DNA of 64,000 nt, from positions 434,001-498,000 of the forward strand of contig JBLHVN010000003.1 of assembly GCA_047630275.1 (NCBI GenBank), read 5' to 3'. This document shows, piece by piece, positions 42,149 through 51,612 of this stretch; position 1 is the stretch's first letter, and each line of letters begins with the position of its first letter. Origin of the DNA: GCA-2720865 sp047630275 (GTDB taxonomy: Bacteria > Bdellovibrionota > Bacteriovoracia > Bacteriovoracales > Bacteriovoracaceae). Under the pieces are notes generated by a model. It was not told the DNA's origin. It saw nothing but the letters and a program-made list of their open reading frames with translations, and did not search any database. A program made the translations under genes and the position numbers.

Positions 42149-43154
42149 GAGAGCCCATGATCGTCACTTCATTCTTATTAGCATTTAATTGCTTTAAGAT
42201 AATCTTATAATCACACTCTGTTGCTACCTTCTTAAATTTTTCCAAGATTCCATATTCCTTATCCCCTTGAAACTTAATGGTGAAGATAAAGTGATTGCAG
42301 TTCTTTCCTACAACCCAATAATCAATCAACTCTAAGATTCTCTCTGGTGCTGAGATGATATCAGAGACCACCCAATCAACCTTCTCCTCTGCCTTATACT
42401 TAAAGGCGTCAGTCTTTAAGAAGCTTACCTTTGGGTCTTGCATAAGAGTTTCTTCTAAAGGAGATCGATCAAGAGCTATCACCCTGGCACCTTGCTTACG
42501 GGCGATATAGGTCCAGCCCCCCGGACAAGCGCCAAGATCTACTAACAGCTCTCCTTCAGAAATACTTTTTCCCATAAGAAGCTGAGCTTCAACAATCTTT
42601 CGGTAAGCCCGAGACGGCGCCTTCTTATCATCTTCCACATTATTAAAGCCCCCAACAAAAGGAGAGATCAATGAATGGTAGCGTTCCATCTCAATGCTAT
42701 TTAAAAAAGAAAAAGCTAAAGACCTATCGGGTAACACTAAGACTTGTAAAAAAGGAAGGCTTCGGTCAAAGCCCTTTCGTAGGCAAAAGATATTCTTCTT
42801 TTTTAGGCCAGAGATGACCTTGCCTTTAACAATGTCTGCTCTTCCTGTTTCAAGGATGCCGTACTTTGCAGTTAAGGCATATACATGACAGTTGATCTTC
42901 GCGTTCTCTTCTATCTTTTTTAAGACTACTTCAAGTGCTCCAGCTACTTGCTTTCCAACTGAGTCCTCCGGAAGTACTTCAGCATTCATTAAAGCTGTGC
43001 TTGAAAAAGCAAGATAAGAATCTTTTAAATCTACTTCAGAGACCTCAACGAGAGGGAAACCCTTTAGGGCCTTACAGTCTTTAGTGAATTCCCCTTGAAT
43101 CTCTCTTACCAGTTCTTTGGTCCATTTATCATCTTTACATAAAATATAATGCAC
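42141..43154 (-). CDS. rlmM: RlmM-like 23S rRNA 2'-O-methyltransferase
   Basis: 337 residues beginning with GTG, GGAG 7-8 bases upstream. The C-terminal half is an FtsJ-type methyltransferase: Lys in YRKIVEA, motif I LVDLGACPGGWTY (about residue 210), Asp in WVVSDII, Lys in FTIKFQGDK and Glu in NKNEVTIMG, giving the K-D-K-E tetrad of 2'-O-methyltransferases. The N-terminal half fits the THUMP-like part of RlmM, which methylates C2498 of 23S rRNA in E. coli. Its end overlaps the end of the preceding methyltransferase gene by 8 bases. Confidence 0.85.
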   Translation of the reverse strand: MHYILCKDDKWTKELVREIQGEFTKDCKALKGFPLVEVSEVDLKDSYLAFSSTALMNAEVLPEDSVGKQVAGALEVVLKKIEENAKINCHVYALTAKYGILETGRADIVKGKVISGLKKKNIFCLRKGFDRSLPFLQVLVLPDRSLAFSFLNSIEMERYHSLISPFVGGFNNVEDDKKAPSRAYRKIVEAQLLMGKSISEGELLVDLGACPGGWTYIARKQGARVIALDRSPLEETLMQDPKVSFLKTDAFKYKAEEKVDWVVSDIISAPERILELIDYWVVGKNCNHFIFTIKFQGDKEYGILEKFKKVATECDYKIILKQLNANKNEVTIMGSLT

Positions 43155-43186
43155 AAAACATCTCCGCGATCATTGCCTAGTAGGAC

Positions 43187-43363
43187 CTATTTACCGCAAC
43201 ACTTCTTAAACTTCTTCTCACTTCCACAAGAACAAGGATCATTGCGTCCAAGCTTTGGGGCTGATCTTACAATTGGCTTAATGTCATGATGATGATTACA
43301 ACCTGGTCCATGAACATGTTCTTCAACTTCTACTTCAGTTTCTTTCTTTGTCTCTTCACTCAT
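43187..43363 (-). CDS. SEC-C motif mini-protein with His cluster
   Basis: A 58-codon frame that starts at 43363 with GGAG 7 bases upstream. The C-terminus is a SEC-C zinc-binding motif (GRNDPCSCGSEKKFKKCCG), as found at the end of SecA. The N-terminal half is acidic and contains HVHGPGCNHHH, a second likely metal-binding cluster. It lies 32 bases upstream of rlmM on the same strand. Probably binds zinc; partner unknown. Confidence 0.85.
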   Translation of the reverse strand: MSEETKKETEVEVEEHVHGPGCNHHHDIKPIVRSAPKLGRNDPCSCGSEKKFKKCCGK

Positions 43364-43388
43364 TTGATCTCCAATTATAGTTCAATCT

Positions 43389-43526
43389 TCATAGGAGACC
43401 TTCTACTTGAACACCTCCGAGTAGGCAATAATCATCTTCTTTATAATGAATAAAGCCCTGTTTTTCATAGAGCTTATAACCTAGCGAGGGCAACTCTTTA
43501 ACCTTTCTAACGATTGCTTTATTCAT
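43389..43526 (-). pseudogene. Remnant of a GNAT acetyltransferase C-terminus
   Basis: A 45-codon frame without ribosome site encodes LPSLGYKLYEKQGFIHYKE, which resembles the last helix-turn of GNAT proteins (A-x-x-L-Y-x-K-x-G-F), but nothing of the acetyl-CoA-binding part remains upstream. I read it as a decayed gene end; a genuine small protein cannot be excluded. Confidence 0.4.
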
Positions 43527-43538
43527 GATACATTCTCA

Positions 43539-45992
43539 CTATAAGTAATCTCTAAGAGTTTCTTCAATAACCTCTAAAGTAAAAGGTTTTAAAATAAAAG
43601 CATCTGCAAGTGAATCTAATTCTACCCCAACATCCTTGGCATAATCCTTCGTCACTCCCCCAGTCATGATGACAAAGTTAGTGCTTGAAGGTTGAACGAG
43701 TTTCGCTTTCTTGATGAATTCTTCTCCATCCATCTTTGGCATCTTTATATCTGTGTAAATTAAATCATAGTCTTTATCTTGAGCTTTCTCTAAAGCAGCA
43801 TCTCCATCATTGGCCAAGTCAACCTTAAGACCTGAATCTAGAAGGAACTCCTTTAAGATCAAACGGATCTTCTCTTCATCGTCGACAACTAAAACAGAGC
43901 CTTTAAAGCTAGTTCGAAGGTTACTCTCTTCTTTAACATCTTCATTTTCACTTTCAACCCCATCAAAGAGAGGAATGATGATCTTAAAACTACTACCTAT
44001 CCCGGGAGTTGAATTGACAGAGATCTCTCCATCAATCTTTTCAACAAGCTCGTAGACCAATCCTAGACCTAAACCTGTTCCCTTACCCGGCTCTTTTGTT
44101 GTAAAAAAGGGATCAAAGAGAAGATCTTTGATCTTATCGGGAATCCCCTCACCATTGTCATTGATACTTAGTTCTGCAAACTCGCCTTTTTTGATCAGCG
44201 CTATAGTGATCTCTCGCTCATCCTGGCCTTCAGTTGCATCCTTAGCATTACTTAAAAGGTTAATTAGGATTTGCTGTAACTCTCCTTGTGAGCCATTTAT
44301 AAAAAGATCAGCTGATTGATTTTCAAAATGAATATTGACTCCATCTTTTTCATAGATCTTGGCCGTAAGTTTAATAGTCTCAAGAATAGCCTCACTCATT
44401 GAAGTCTTTTTATAAATGGAAGCATCAAGCCTTGAATAGAGCTTTAGTCCATAAACAATCTTTCTAATCCTTTCATTGGCATAGTCAATACTCCCTAAGT
44501 ATTGATTCATCTTATCACTCTCTAAGTTCTGCGCCTTTAAGTACCTCTTAATCAAAGAGATATTTCCCGTCGCAATCGACAAGGGGTTATTGATCTCATG
44601 CCCAACACCCGCGGCCATTTCACCAATGGAGGCGAGCTTAGCGGAATGGACAAGCTTCTTTCTTTGCGCTTCAATCTTTTCGTCAATAGCTAGCTTTTCA
44701 GTTATGTCTTCAACTAAGGTAAAGATTCCTTTTACGCCATAATAGTTTTCAATAATAAAGCCATTCAATTGAACAGGAACAATAGAGCCATCTTTTCTTC
44801 GAAAATCTCTTCTAAAAGGACCAAAGGATCCTTCCCTTTCTAATTGATCTAGTAGCCTTTCCTCATCACCTTCGTGCTGCTCTGAACATAGGTTCCAATA
44901 ATTAACCAATTCTAATTCAGAAGCTTCATAGCCTATAATCTCCGTGAACATTCGGTTGATATCGACCATCCTCCCAGTCATGTCGCAAAAGACAAATCCA
45001 AAGGAAGAGTTATTAAACAATAATTGAATCGTATCTTTTTGGCCTTTTAAGAGCTCTTCTAATTGTTTTTGTTTAACTTCAAGAGTTTCTTCCACTTTCT
45101 TACGAGCAACAACCTGTTTTGATAATTGCCTATTCCAAAGAAGGACAACAAAGATAAAAAGAACAGAGCCCGTAAAGATTTGATAGGCCAAGGTATAATC
45201 CGTAACTGATTCGAGCTTTGGGCTAATCCATCTTTGTAAGATCTCTTGCTGTTGTTTTTTCGTAATGAGCTTTATGGACTTATTAAAGATAGAAAGTAAT
45301 TCTGGGAGGTCTTTTTGAATTCCAAAGGCAAGCTTTGTATCAAATTCAGTTTCACCTGTGATCTTAACATTACTAATTCCCATTTGAGCCACTGTGTAAC
45401 TACACAAAGCTAAGGTACATAAAAGAGCGTCGACCTTGCCAGTTGAAACGGAAGTAAGACCATCATTAATATCATCAACAGTAACAAAATCTATATAAGA
45501 ATACTTTTGACGAATCTTAGTGGCATATCCATAGTCTTTGATCAAAGCGATTCTCAAGCCCTTAATCTTATCGATATTTTCTGTGTAATTATTCTCTAGC
45601 CTCATGGCAATAACGATAGGATTTGTAATATAAGAATCAGTAAAGTTAAGATGGCTTTTAAGAGCTGAATCATCAGTCTCAGAGAGGATCGAGACCAATT
45701 TTTTCTTCGCCATATTGGTGGATTCAGTCCAACTTTTAGTCGGTATTTTCTTTAATTTTATTCCCGATACAGATTCGATAATCTTTAAGTGATCAGCCAC
45801 GATACCGATGTACTTATCATTTTGATCAAAGGCTTCAAAGGGAAGCCAGTTTGGATCACCCGTAAACTCAACGACAGGATGGTCTTTCAGCCACTCAATT
45901 TCTTTTTCAGTAAGCTTGAGCTTAAGCTCTTCGCTTTGCGCTTGAACTGGTAGTAGCGTCAGTAAGAATAAAGTGAAAACTAACTTGATCAT
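43539..45992 (-). CDS. Hybrid histidine kinase with periplasmic solute-binding sensor, PAS and receiver
   Basis: 817 residues. Signal peptide (about 1-20); SBP_bac_3-type sensor domain (about 25-265; starts with KEIEWLKDHPVVEFTGDPNWLPFE, of which WLKDHP and PFEAFD are typical of BvgS-like sensors); membrane helix (about 275-295); PAS domain (about 325-430, FVFCDMTGRMVDINRMF); HisKA with phospho-His in GHEINNPLS (about 462); HATPase (NLLSNAKDA, GKGTGLGLGLVYELV); receiver (VVDDEEKI, Asp in LIYTDIKMP about 744). It probably responds to a periplasmic ligand. It is monocistronic, so the phosphate acceptor is elsewhere. Confidence 0.92.
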   Translation of the reverse strand: MIKLVFTLFLLTLLPVQAQSEELKLKLTEKEIEWLKDHPVVEFTGDPNWLPFEAFDQNDKYIGIVADHLKIIESVSGIKLKKIPTKSWTESTNMAKKKLVSILSETDDSALKSHLNFTDSYITNPIVIAMRLENNYTENIDKIKGLRIALIKDYGYATKIRQKYSYIDFVTVDDINDGLTSVSTGKVDALLCTLALCSYTVAQMGISNVKITGETEFDTKLAFGIQKDLPELLSIFNKSIKLITKKQQQEILQRWISPKLESVTDYTLAYQIFTGSVLFIFVVLLWNRQLSKQVVARKKVEETLEVKQKQLEELLKGQKDTIQLLFNNSSFGFVFCDMTGRMVDINRMFTEIIGYEASELELVNYWNLCSEQHEGDEERLLDQLEREGSFGPFRRDFRRKDGSIVPVQLNGFIIENYYGVKGIFTLVEDITEKLAIDEKIEAQRKKLVHSAKLASIGEMAAGVGHEINNPLSIATGNISLIKRYLKAQNLESDKMNQYLGSIDYANERIRKIVYGLKLYSRLDASIYKKTSMSEAILETIKLTAKIYEKDGVNIHFENQSADLFINGSQGELQQILINLLSNAKDATEGQDEREITIALIKKGEFAELSINDNGEGIPDKIKDLLFDPFFTTKEPGKGTGLGLGLVYELVEKIDGEISVNSTPGIGSSFKIIIPLFDGVESENEDVKEESNLRTSFKGSVLVVDDEEKIRLILKEFLLDSGLKVDLANDGDAALEKAQDKDYDLIYTDIKMPKMDGEEFIKKAKLVQPSSTNFVIMTGGVTKDYAKDVGVELDSLADAFILKPFTLEVIEETLRDYL

Positions 45993-46117
45993 CTTGCCCT
46001 AAAGAGAGAATTTCGTGAGGCTAATAGGCTATCGCCAGCTTCTCTAAATGGGAATTGTTTTTAATAGAAAGTCCTTATTCGCTATGCACAAGAATGAATA
46101 GGATTAGCCCTAACTAG

Positions 46118-47020
46118 CTATTTCTTCTTAGGCTTAAACCAGCACAGGGGACGAGTTCCCAAATCATTTTCTTGATAATGCCGAGAGCATACCCCAGCCT
46201 TTTGATCTTTATAACTTACCTCTTCCTCTACGGATACTGAGCACAAAGAGGCGCTAAAATAAGTATCTAACCGGCATTGAGGTTCAGGGTGTTTCTTATA
46301 GGTCCTCTTAACCTTTTTATCACTAGGAGCGGAAAAGCTTGGGCCTTCTTTTAACTGCCTTATGCTTGAAAAAACATTTGAAATAGACTTGCCGGCCATG
46401 GCCGTTCTCATACAAAGGGCCCGCTCCTGATCCCCAAAGAAGCTCTTTGAGCACTTATCTTTAACTATTTGAGGGATCTTCATTTGACTGATAGCTGCTA
46501 TATTATCTTCCCTTAAAAAGACCCTTCTTAAGCACTTAAGAGTTCCCCAGTAATCTGCCTGACCTTCATTTGTGGCCCAAGTTTTAAAACGAAAGAAGCT
46601 TCTCTTTACTGGTGCTCCTCCCATATGATGACCAAGTTCATGGCAAACAAGTAGGCTTATTCCATCCTTTGTAATGGCCTTATGACGGGCAAAACCCCCA
46701 TAGAAAGTCATCACCCATTTATTCTTATCTCTGTTTGCAAAGGCATTAACAGTTCCATCTTCCCAGTCTTTCTTAACCACAAGCTCTGCCCCTTTAGAGG
46801 CGACAATATCTTTATAAACCGACGTTACCTTATCAATTGATTGATGAAACTCTTCTTCACTAAGACCAATTTTCTTTTGAGATTTATTTGAGCTTTGTAC
46901 TTTAATATAAAGATTATTTTTAGGTACTATTCCAGTCTTTCCATGCATATCACAAGCAAAGCTAGAAGCTGTCCCTAAAAGAAAGAGAGAAAGGATCATT
47001 GGTAGTTTTAAAAAAATCAT
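46118..47020 (-). CDS. Exported zinc metallopeptidase-like protein (HExxH)
   Basis: The ATG at 47020 has AAAGGG 6 bases upstream and opens a signal peptide ending around SSFA; the longer frame (47095) would run into the upstream gene. LLVCHELGHHMGG (about residue 130) is a HExxH zinc site, and the following ATNEGQADYWG supplies a third ligand (Glu or Asp), as in gluzincin-type families. Several Cys pairs lie in the C-terminal half. Lies 10 bases downstream of another exported HExxH protein gene. Confidence 0.75.
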   Translation of the reverse strand: MIFLKLPMILSLFLLGTASSFACDMHGKTGIVPKNNLYIKVQSSNKSQKKIGLSEEEFHQSIDKVTSVYKDIVASKGAELVVKKDWEDGTVNAFANRDKNKWVMTFYGGFARHKAITKDGISLLVCHELGHHMGGAPVKRSFFRFKTWATNEGQADYWGTLKCLRRVFLREDNIAAISQMKIPQIVKDKCSKSFFGDQERALCMRTAMAGKSISNVFSSIRQLKEGPSFSAPSDKKVKRTYKKHPEPQCRLDTYFSASLCSVSVEEEVSYKDQKAGVCSRHYQENDLGTRPLCWFKPKKK

Positions 47021-47030
47021 AAAAAGCCCT

Positions 47031-48245
47031 TTAATAGTTCTTACAGGTTGGCTTCTCCTCATCGGGAGAAATATTGCCAATAGTCTCCAGGGCATAAACT
47101 GGAACCATAGAGTTTAGTTCTAGTGCCAAGCTTGATGGGAGCATTAAATCAATGGCCCCCCTGGCCTCTGCAAGGATATTATCTTGAAGAATTCTGTTCT
47201 TTTGAAACCAAAAGAGTTCAGATCTCTTATCTGTGGATTCTCTGTACTTTCCATAGGTACATGTCTCATAGTGTTCGGTGAAGAGCATAAAGTAACTCTC
47301 CATCATCATGGCCAGGTGCTCTCTATTGGTTAAGTATGAATAAAAAACCATTCCAATATTTGGGGCAAAGTCAGAGATAAAGTCTTCTTTAGTAAAGAGG
47401 TGACTATCAGGATTGATAAGCTCTCCATCAACAACAAAGACAGCGTACTCCCAAGCCTTCTTTGTCTCAGGATAGACGATCATCCGGCTAACCATTTCTT
47501 TTGCCTCGTACCTCTTAGTCCGTAGCTTATAGTAGTTTTCGTCTTGATCTAATTTCTCAAATTGATCAGCGGGATAGATATCATTGGCATGAGTTAGTTC
47601 ATGAAAGAATAAGCGGCTTAGATCCGGAGCTATATCGATGAGTTCTCTCTCCTTCTTTCTAGCTTCATCATAGATGATCTTATTGTCTTTAACATAATCA
47701 ATATCTGTTAAGATCTTCTTTCTTTCATCTCTTGAGAAGCGCCCATCTTTTTTAAACTTTAATTTAGAAAATTCCTCTTGAGTCTTCCAAAGATAACTAG
47801 CATTGATATAGATCATTCCTGTGGGAGAATAATAAAATGAAGAGCTGATCTCATCGGTAATCACAATTCCTGATACCGATCCAAAAAGAGCAAAGAGGTA
47901 TTTATTATTAACTGAATTAAGGTACTGCTTAAAGTTCCGGGCCAAGAAGTCATGGCTTACAATTGTATTTTTCAAAACATAATCAGCATCGATTACGGCA
48001 TCTCTCATGCCTAGAAGTGGAACACTTCGAGGAGTGCAATCATCACCTTCCTTTTGTAAGGCGCAAGCAGCGATGGCCTCAAAGTAAGGTGAGCCTGGGG
48101 CAGCTGCCTGAAGAAGCTTTCCACTTTCAAACAAGCTAAAACTCGCCTCTATTTCTTTTTGATGAGGCTCCCCTACGACGGGAGAGCTCTTCTTTGCGCA
48201 AGAAGAAGCTAAGACAAAAAGAGCTAGGATGAGGAATTTATTCAT
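47031..48245 (-). CDS. Lipoprotein with HExxH motif, probable metallopeptidase
   Basis: The ATG at 48245 begins a lipoprotein signal peptide (LFVLASSC lipobox). The 404-residue product contains LFFHELTHANDIYP (about residue 206), a HExxH zinc motif, with further acidic residues downstream. Otherwise no recognisable domain, and the late region has paired Cys residues (YETCTYGKY, EEKPTCKNY). It forms an operon with the second HExxH protein. Outer-membrane or periplasmic; proteolysis is inferred from the motif only. Confidence 0.7.
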   Translation of the reverse strand: MNKFLILALFVLASSCAKKSSPVVGEPHQKEIEASFSLFESGKLLQAAAPGSPYFEAIAACALQKEGDDCTPRSVPLLGMRDAVIDADYVLKNTIVSHDFLARNFKQYLNSVNNKYLFALFGSVSGIVITDEISSSFYYSPTGMIYINASYLWKTQEEFSKLKFKKDGRFSRDERKKILTDIDYVKDNKIIYDEARKKERELIDIAPDLSRLFFHELTHANDIYPADQFEKLDQDENYYKLRTKRYEAKEMVSRMIVYPETKKAWEYAVFVVDGELINPDSHLFTKEDFISDFAPNIGMVFYSYLTNREHLAMMMESYFMLFTEHYETCTYGKYRESTDKRSELFWFQKNRILQDNILAEARGAIDLMLPSSLALELNSMVPVYALETIGNISPDEEKPTCKNY

Positions 48246-48384
48246 TGTAGGAAAGCTATCACAAACAGACACACTGCGGCATGTATTTGAAATAATTACA
48301 CCATTATTTTCAGCACTTACCTGCTTTTCGGGCGAGGAAAGACCTTTAAACTAAAGTATTTCTCCCTTTTATCGATAAGCTATT

Positions 48385-48705
48385 ATGAAAAAACTATTGA
48401 TCCTCACTCTCTTATTTTGCTCTACTACCTTCGCTGAAGATTCTAAGAAAAGAAAACCAGCTTCTGAGGTTGTTTATGTCCTCAATGCCGTTATTTGTGG
48501 CTCTACCGGTGAAATAAATAAAAAGATCTTAGAAATAAAAAAGACAGGCTCTACTGAACTTCGTGTTTCACATAATGACAGTGGCCAAATCGTTAGGTTC
48601 GGAAAGCATTTTACAAAAACACAAAGACCTACTGAGTTTGATATGACTCCGGTCTACCCTACTACTGGTACGGTTGTTAATTGCTATGTCTTTTCATTTA
48701 GATAA
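48385..48705 (+). CDS. Small exported protein of unknown function
   Basis: 106 residues with a clear signal peptide (MKKLLILTLLFCSTTFA). The mature part has two Cys (VICGST, VNCYVF) that may form one disulfide and is predicted to be beta-rich. Family not recognised. It is flanked by minus-strand genes and probably has its own promoter. Confidence 0.6.
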   Translation: MKKLLILTLLFCSTTFAEDSKKRKPASEVVYVLNAVICGSTGEINKKILEIKKTGSTELRVSHNDSGQIVRFGKHFTKTQRPTEFDMTPVYPTTGTVVNCYVFSFR

Positions 48706-48752
48706 ATAAAGTCATCGAAAAAAGACAATTCTCATAACCAATCAATGCTGGT

Positions 48753-50093
48753 TTATTTCCCAGCAATCTTAAGTCCACCAAAACGAATGGCCGGCGAGAA
48801 GAAACCACGAGAGCTATTTGAATGAGTGGTGCTTCCCATCATCTTAATCTCTTTTAAAAGCTCAAAGAAGTTTCCAGAGATCGTAATTCCTGCAACGGGA
48901 GTTATGATATCATCGCCTTCTTTTAGGTAGCCACTAGCGCCAAAAGAGAAGTTACCACTAACAGAATCAGCTCCAGAGAACAGCCCCTGCATCTTAACGA
49001 CTTCAAAGTAACGCTCTTTCTTAAGATCACTCTCTAATGTGCTACCAGGAAGGATAATCTGATTACTCCCAGAGACCCCAAGAGTTCCTCGGGCCGATCT
49101 TGCAGCATGAAAGGTGTTAGGAACCTTAAAGAACTTAGATGTCTTACTATTATGATAAAAGGTTTCAAGCTTACCATTTTCTATAAGAGTTGTTTTTCCA
49201 GTAAGTTCCCCTTCATTATCAAACTTTGTATAGCTAAAGCCTTTTTCAAAAGAAGGATCATCAAGCAAGCTAAATTCATTCATTGCCAGGACTTCCCCTA
49301 CTTTATTTTTCCAAGGATTAGTATCATTCATGGCCGAATGCCCAGAGAGTAGTCCTGAGAAACATGAAAAGAGATCGGCCAACTCATCCGTTTTAAAGAT
49401 GATATCGTAGTTTCCAGTTTCAATTGGTCCAGCTCCTAAGAGCTTATTGGCGTGAAGATAAGATTCTTCAACAACTTCACTCAAACTTAATTCACTAAGC
49501 TTTCTTCCTACACTTACATGATAGTGCATACTTTGCTGATTGTTCTTTTCAATTAGGGCTGAAGTAAAACAAGAGAAGCTTCGAGTCTTCTGACCGCAAA
49601 ATGTACCAAGAGAGTTTCCATAGAGGTTCTCACTCTCACTACGAGAGAGGTTATTATAAGGAGTGCTCTTAACGGCACTGTCTTTCTTTTTAACTTCAGA
49701 TTCTAGAGACAGGCAGAAATTTATTTTCTCTTCAAGAGAGGAATCATCTTCTTTATAAACCTTATCAATAGTTCCTTCTAAAAAATCTGTCCGGCTAAGA
49801 TCAATGGTCTCAAGTGGCTCTTCTTTTGTGTATTTAGAAAAACCAATAGCAGCGTCTACCATCTGATGAAGGCTTTCCTTATCCCAAGATTCACTATAAC
49901 TGGTGCCTACTCGCTTATCTTTGATAACCCTAACTCCTAAGACAAGGCTTGAAGAAACCTTATGCTCAGAGAGTTCTTGGTCTTCAGACTTTAAAGACAA
50001 GAGTGAATTAGTGTTTAAGATACAATCAGCGGCGACGCCTTTATCCTTTGCAATCTTTAAAACGTCTTCAACAATATTTCTATAATCTTCCAT
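48753..50093 (-). CDS. pmbA: TldE/PmbA-type subunit of the TldD/TldE protease
   Basis: 446 residues with the PmbA/TldE organisation: N-terminal CxLNTN-like region, a central DIIFKTDELADLF, and the C-terminal metal-site-less domain ending with SNSSRGFFSPAIRFGGLKI. TldE has no HExxxH of its own and acts with TldD as a heterodimer that unfolds and cleaves peptides, known from microcin B17 maturation and CcdA turnover. The start overlaps the TldD stop (TAATG), indicating coupled translation. Confidence 0.9.
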   Translation of the reverse strand: MEDYRNIVEDVLKIAKDKGVAADCILNTNSLLSLKSEDQELSEHKVSSSLVLGVRVIKDKRVGTSYSESWDKESLHQMVDAAIGFSKYTKEEPLETIDLSRTDFLEGTIDKVYKEDDSSLEEKINFCLSLESEVKKKDSAVKSTPYNNLSRSESENLYGNSLGTFCGQKTRSFSCFTSALIEKNNQQSMHYHVSVGRKLSELSLSEVVEESYLHANKLLGAGPIETGNYDIIFKTDELADLFSCFSGLLSGHSAMNDTNPWKNKVGEVLAMNEFSLLDDPSFEKGFSYTKFDNEGELTGKTTLIENGKLETFYHNSKTSKFFKVPNTFHAARSARGTLGVSGSNQIILPGSTLESDLKKERYFEVVKMQGLFSGADSVSGNFSFGASGYLKEGDDIITPVAGITISGNFFELLKEIKMMGSTTHSNSSRGFFSPAIRFGGLKIAGK

Positions 50094-51481
50094 TACGCTT
50101 GCCCTCCAACTAGGATTTCATCAATCTTTAAAGCTGGCTGACCGACTGTAGTAGGCACCGCTCCAGAAACTGAGCCGCACATTCCGGCCGCTAACTCAAA
50201 GTTATTTCCCACCATTGAAATCTTTTGTAAGACTTCTGGTCCTGTTCCAATCAAAGTCGCCGACTTTAGGGGCTTAGTGATCTTTCCGTTTTCAATTAAA
50301 TAAGACTCTTGAGCGGCAAAGTTAAACTCTCCCGTTCCAGGTTGGACAGATCCTCCCCCCATCTTCTTACAATAGATTCCTTTATCAATGGAAGCGACCA
50401 TCTCCTCAAGTGAGCTATCCCCTGCTTCGATAAAGGTATTTCTCATTCTTGAAGCTGGAGCATAACGGTAGCTCTGTCTTCTACCAGAACCAGTTCTCTT
50501 AAATCCAGTTCTCATAGAACCAATCTTATCAACAAGAAAGCTTGTTAACATTCCGTCTTTAATGAGCTGAGTCTTTTGAGTTTCCATGCCTTCGTCATCT
50601 ATATTAATTGATCCCCATTCATTCTTAATGGTTCCATCATCAACAGCTGAAACCACAGGATTGGCTATTTGCTGGTCCATCTTATCCCAAAACACCGATG
50701 CCTTTTTCTGAACTGAAGTGGTCTCTAATAAATGCCCACAGGCTTCATGAAAGATAACACCACCAAAGCCATTATCAATGATCACTGGCATCTTTCCCGC
50801 AGGGCAAGGAGCTGCTCCTAATTTAATCAAGGCCTGCTCTGCGACTTTAGTCCCGAGGTCTTTTGCTGAGATTGAATTGGTAAATTCAAACCCCGCCAAG
50901 GCCCCTGGTCCTTCATAGCCTTCAGATTGCTCTCCATCTTTCTCTGCAATAGAGGCGGCCACTATTCGTATATAATTTCTCGTATCAAAGGACTGAAGTC
51001 CTTCAGTATTGAAGATCTCAACTTCTTGTCTTTTCTCTAAGCTAGAAACTGTTACCTGATTGATAGACTCGCTCACAGAACGAGCCGCTTTATCGATATC
51101 ATGTAAATATGAGATCTTTGAATCAAGCTCTAAGTCAGAGCCCAGTGGCGTAACCACAGGATGAATATCAACAGTTGGCTTTAGGGTGAAATTGAGAAAT
51201 TCGTGCTTACGAGTGCTCTTCTCTCTTTCAGAAATAAGGCTCACAATCCTTAAGAGCTCTTCACTCGTCGGGATATTGGTATAACCATAAAGCACACGGT
51301 GCCCATAGATCATCCTAATGCCTAGTCCAAAATCAATCCCACCACCGATCTCATGAACCTTTTGAGAGAGGACTGTGGCCTTTTGAATATTTGTCTTTTC
51401 CACAAAGATCTCAGCAAAATCAGCTCCCCTTGAGAGGGCATGATCGAGAACCAATTGGGCTATATTTTTATCTAATAACAT
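50093..51481 (-). CDS. tldD: TldD metallopeptidase subunit
   Basis: 462 residues with the TldD zinc motif GGVIFHEACGHLLE (HExxxH, about residue 245) and a third ligand expected in the later Cys-containing AGMCGSVSG segment. GSGRRQSYRYAPASRMRNT is also characteristic of the family. AAGGAG precedes the ATG. Together with the coupled downstream TldE it should form a peptidase that degrades unfolded peptides in the cytoplasm or trims ribosomal peptides; no precursor peptide or RiPP genes are visible nearby. Confidence 0.95.
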   Translation of the reverse strand: MLLDKNIAQLVLDHALSRGADFAEIFVEKTNIQKATVLSQKVHEIGGGIDFGLGIRMIYGHRVLYGYTNIPTSEELLRIVSLISEREKSTRKHEFLNFTLKPTVDIHPVVTPLGSDLELDSKISYLHDIDKAARSVSESINQVTVSSLEKRQEVEIFNTEGLQSFDTRNYIRIVAASIAEKDGEQSEGYEGPGALAGFEFTNSISAKDLGTKVAEQALIKLGAAPCPAGKMPVIIDNGFGGVIFHEACGHLLETTSVQKKASVFWDKMDQQIANPVVSAVDDGTIKNEWGSINIDDEGMETQKTQLIKDGMLTSFLVDKIGSMRTGFKRTGSGRRQSYRYAPASRMRNTFIEAGDSSLEEMVASIDKGIYCKKMGGGSVQPGTGEFNFAAQESYLIENGKITKPLKSATLIGTGPEVLQKISMVGNNFELAAGMCGSVSGAVPTTVGQPALKIDEILVGGQA

Positions 51482-51612
51482 AAGTAACTCCTTAGGCTGA
51501 AAGTATAGGGCTAGATTTCTAGATTTGGAAGAAACACGAGGTATTTAAGAAGAACAATATTGAGAATTTGCCTAAATACCTGAAACCTCCAAAAGGAAGC
51601 GCCGAAGTGTAA

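Noticed and set aside
51539..51581. AGGTATTTA...TAAATACCT inverted repeat upstream of tldD
   Set aside because: Nine-base arms with a long loop, AT-rich and with no partner elsewhere; could be chance.
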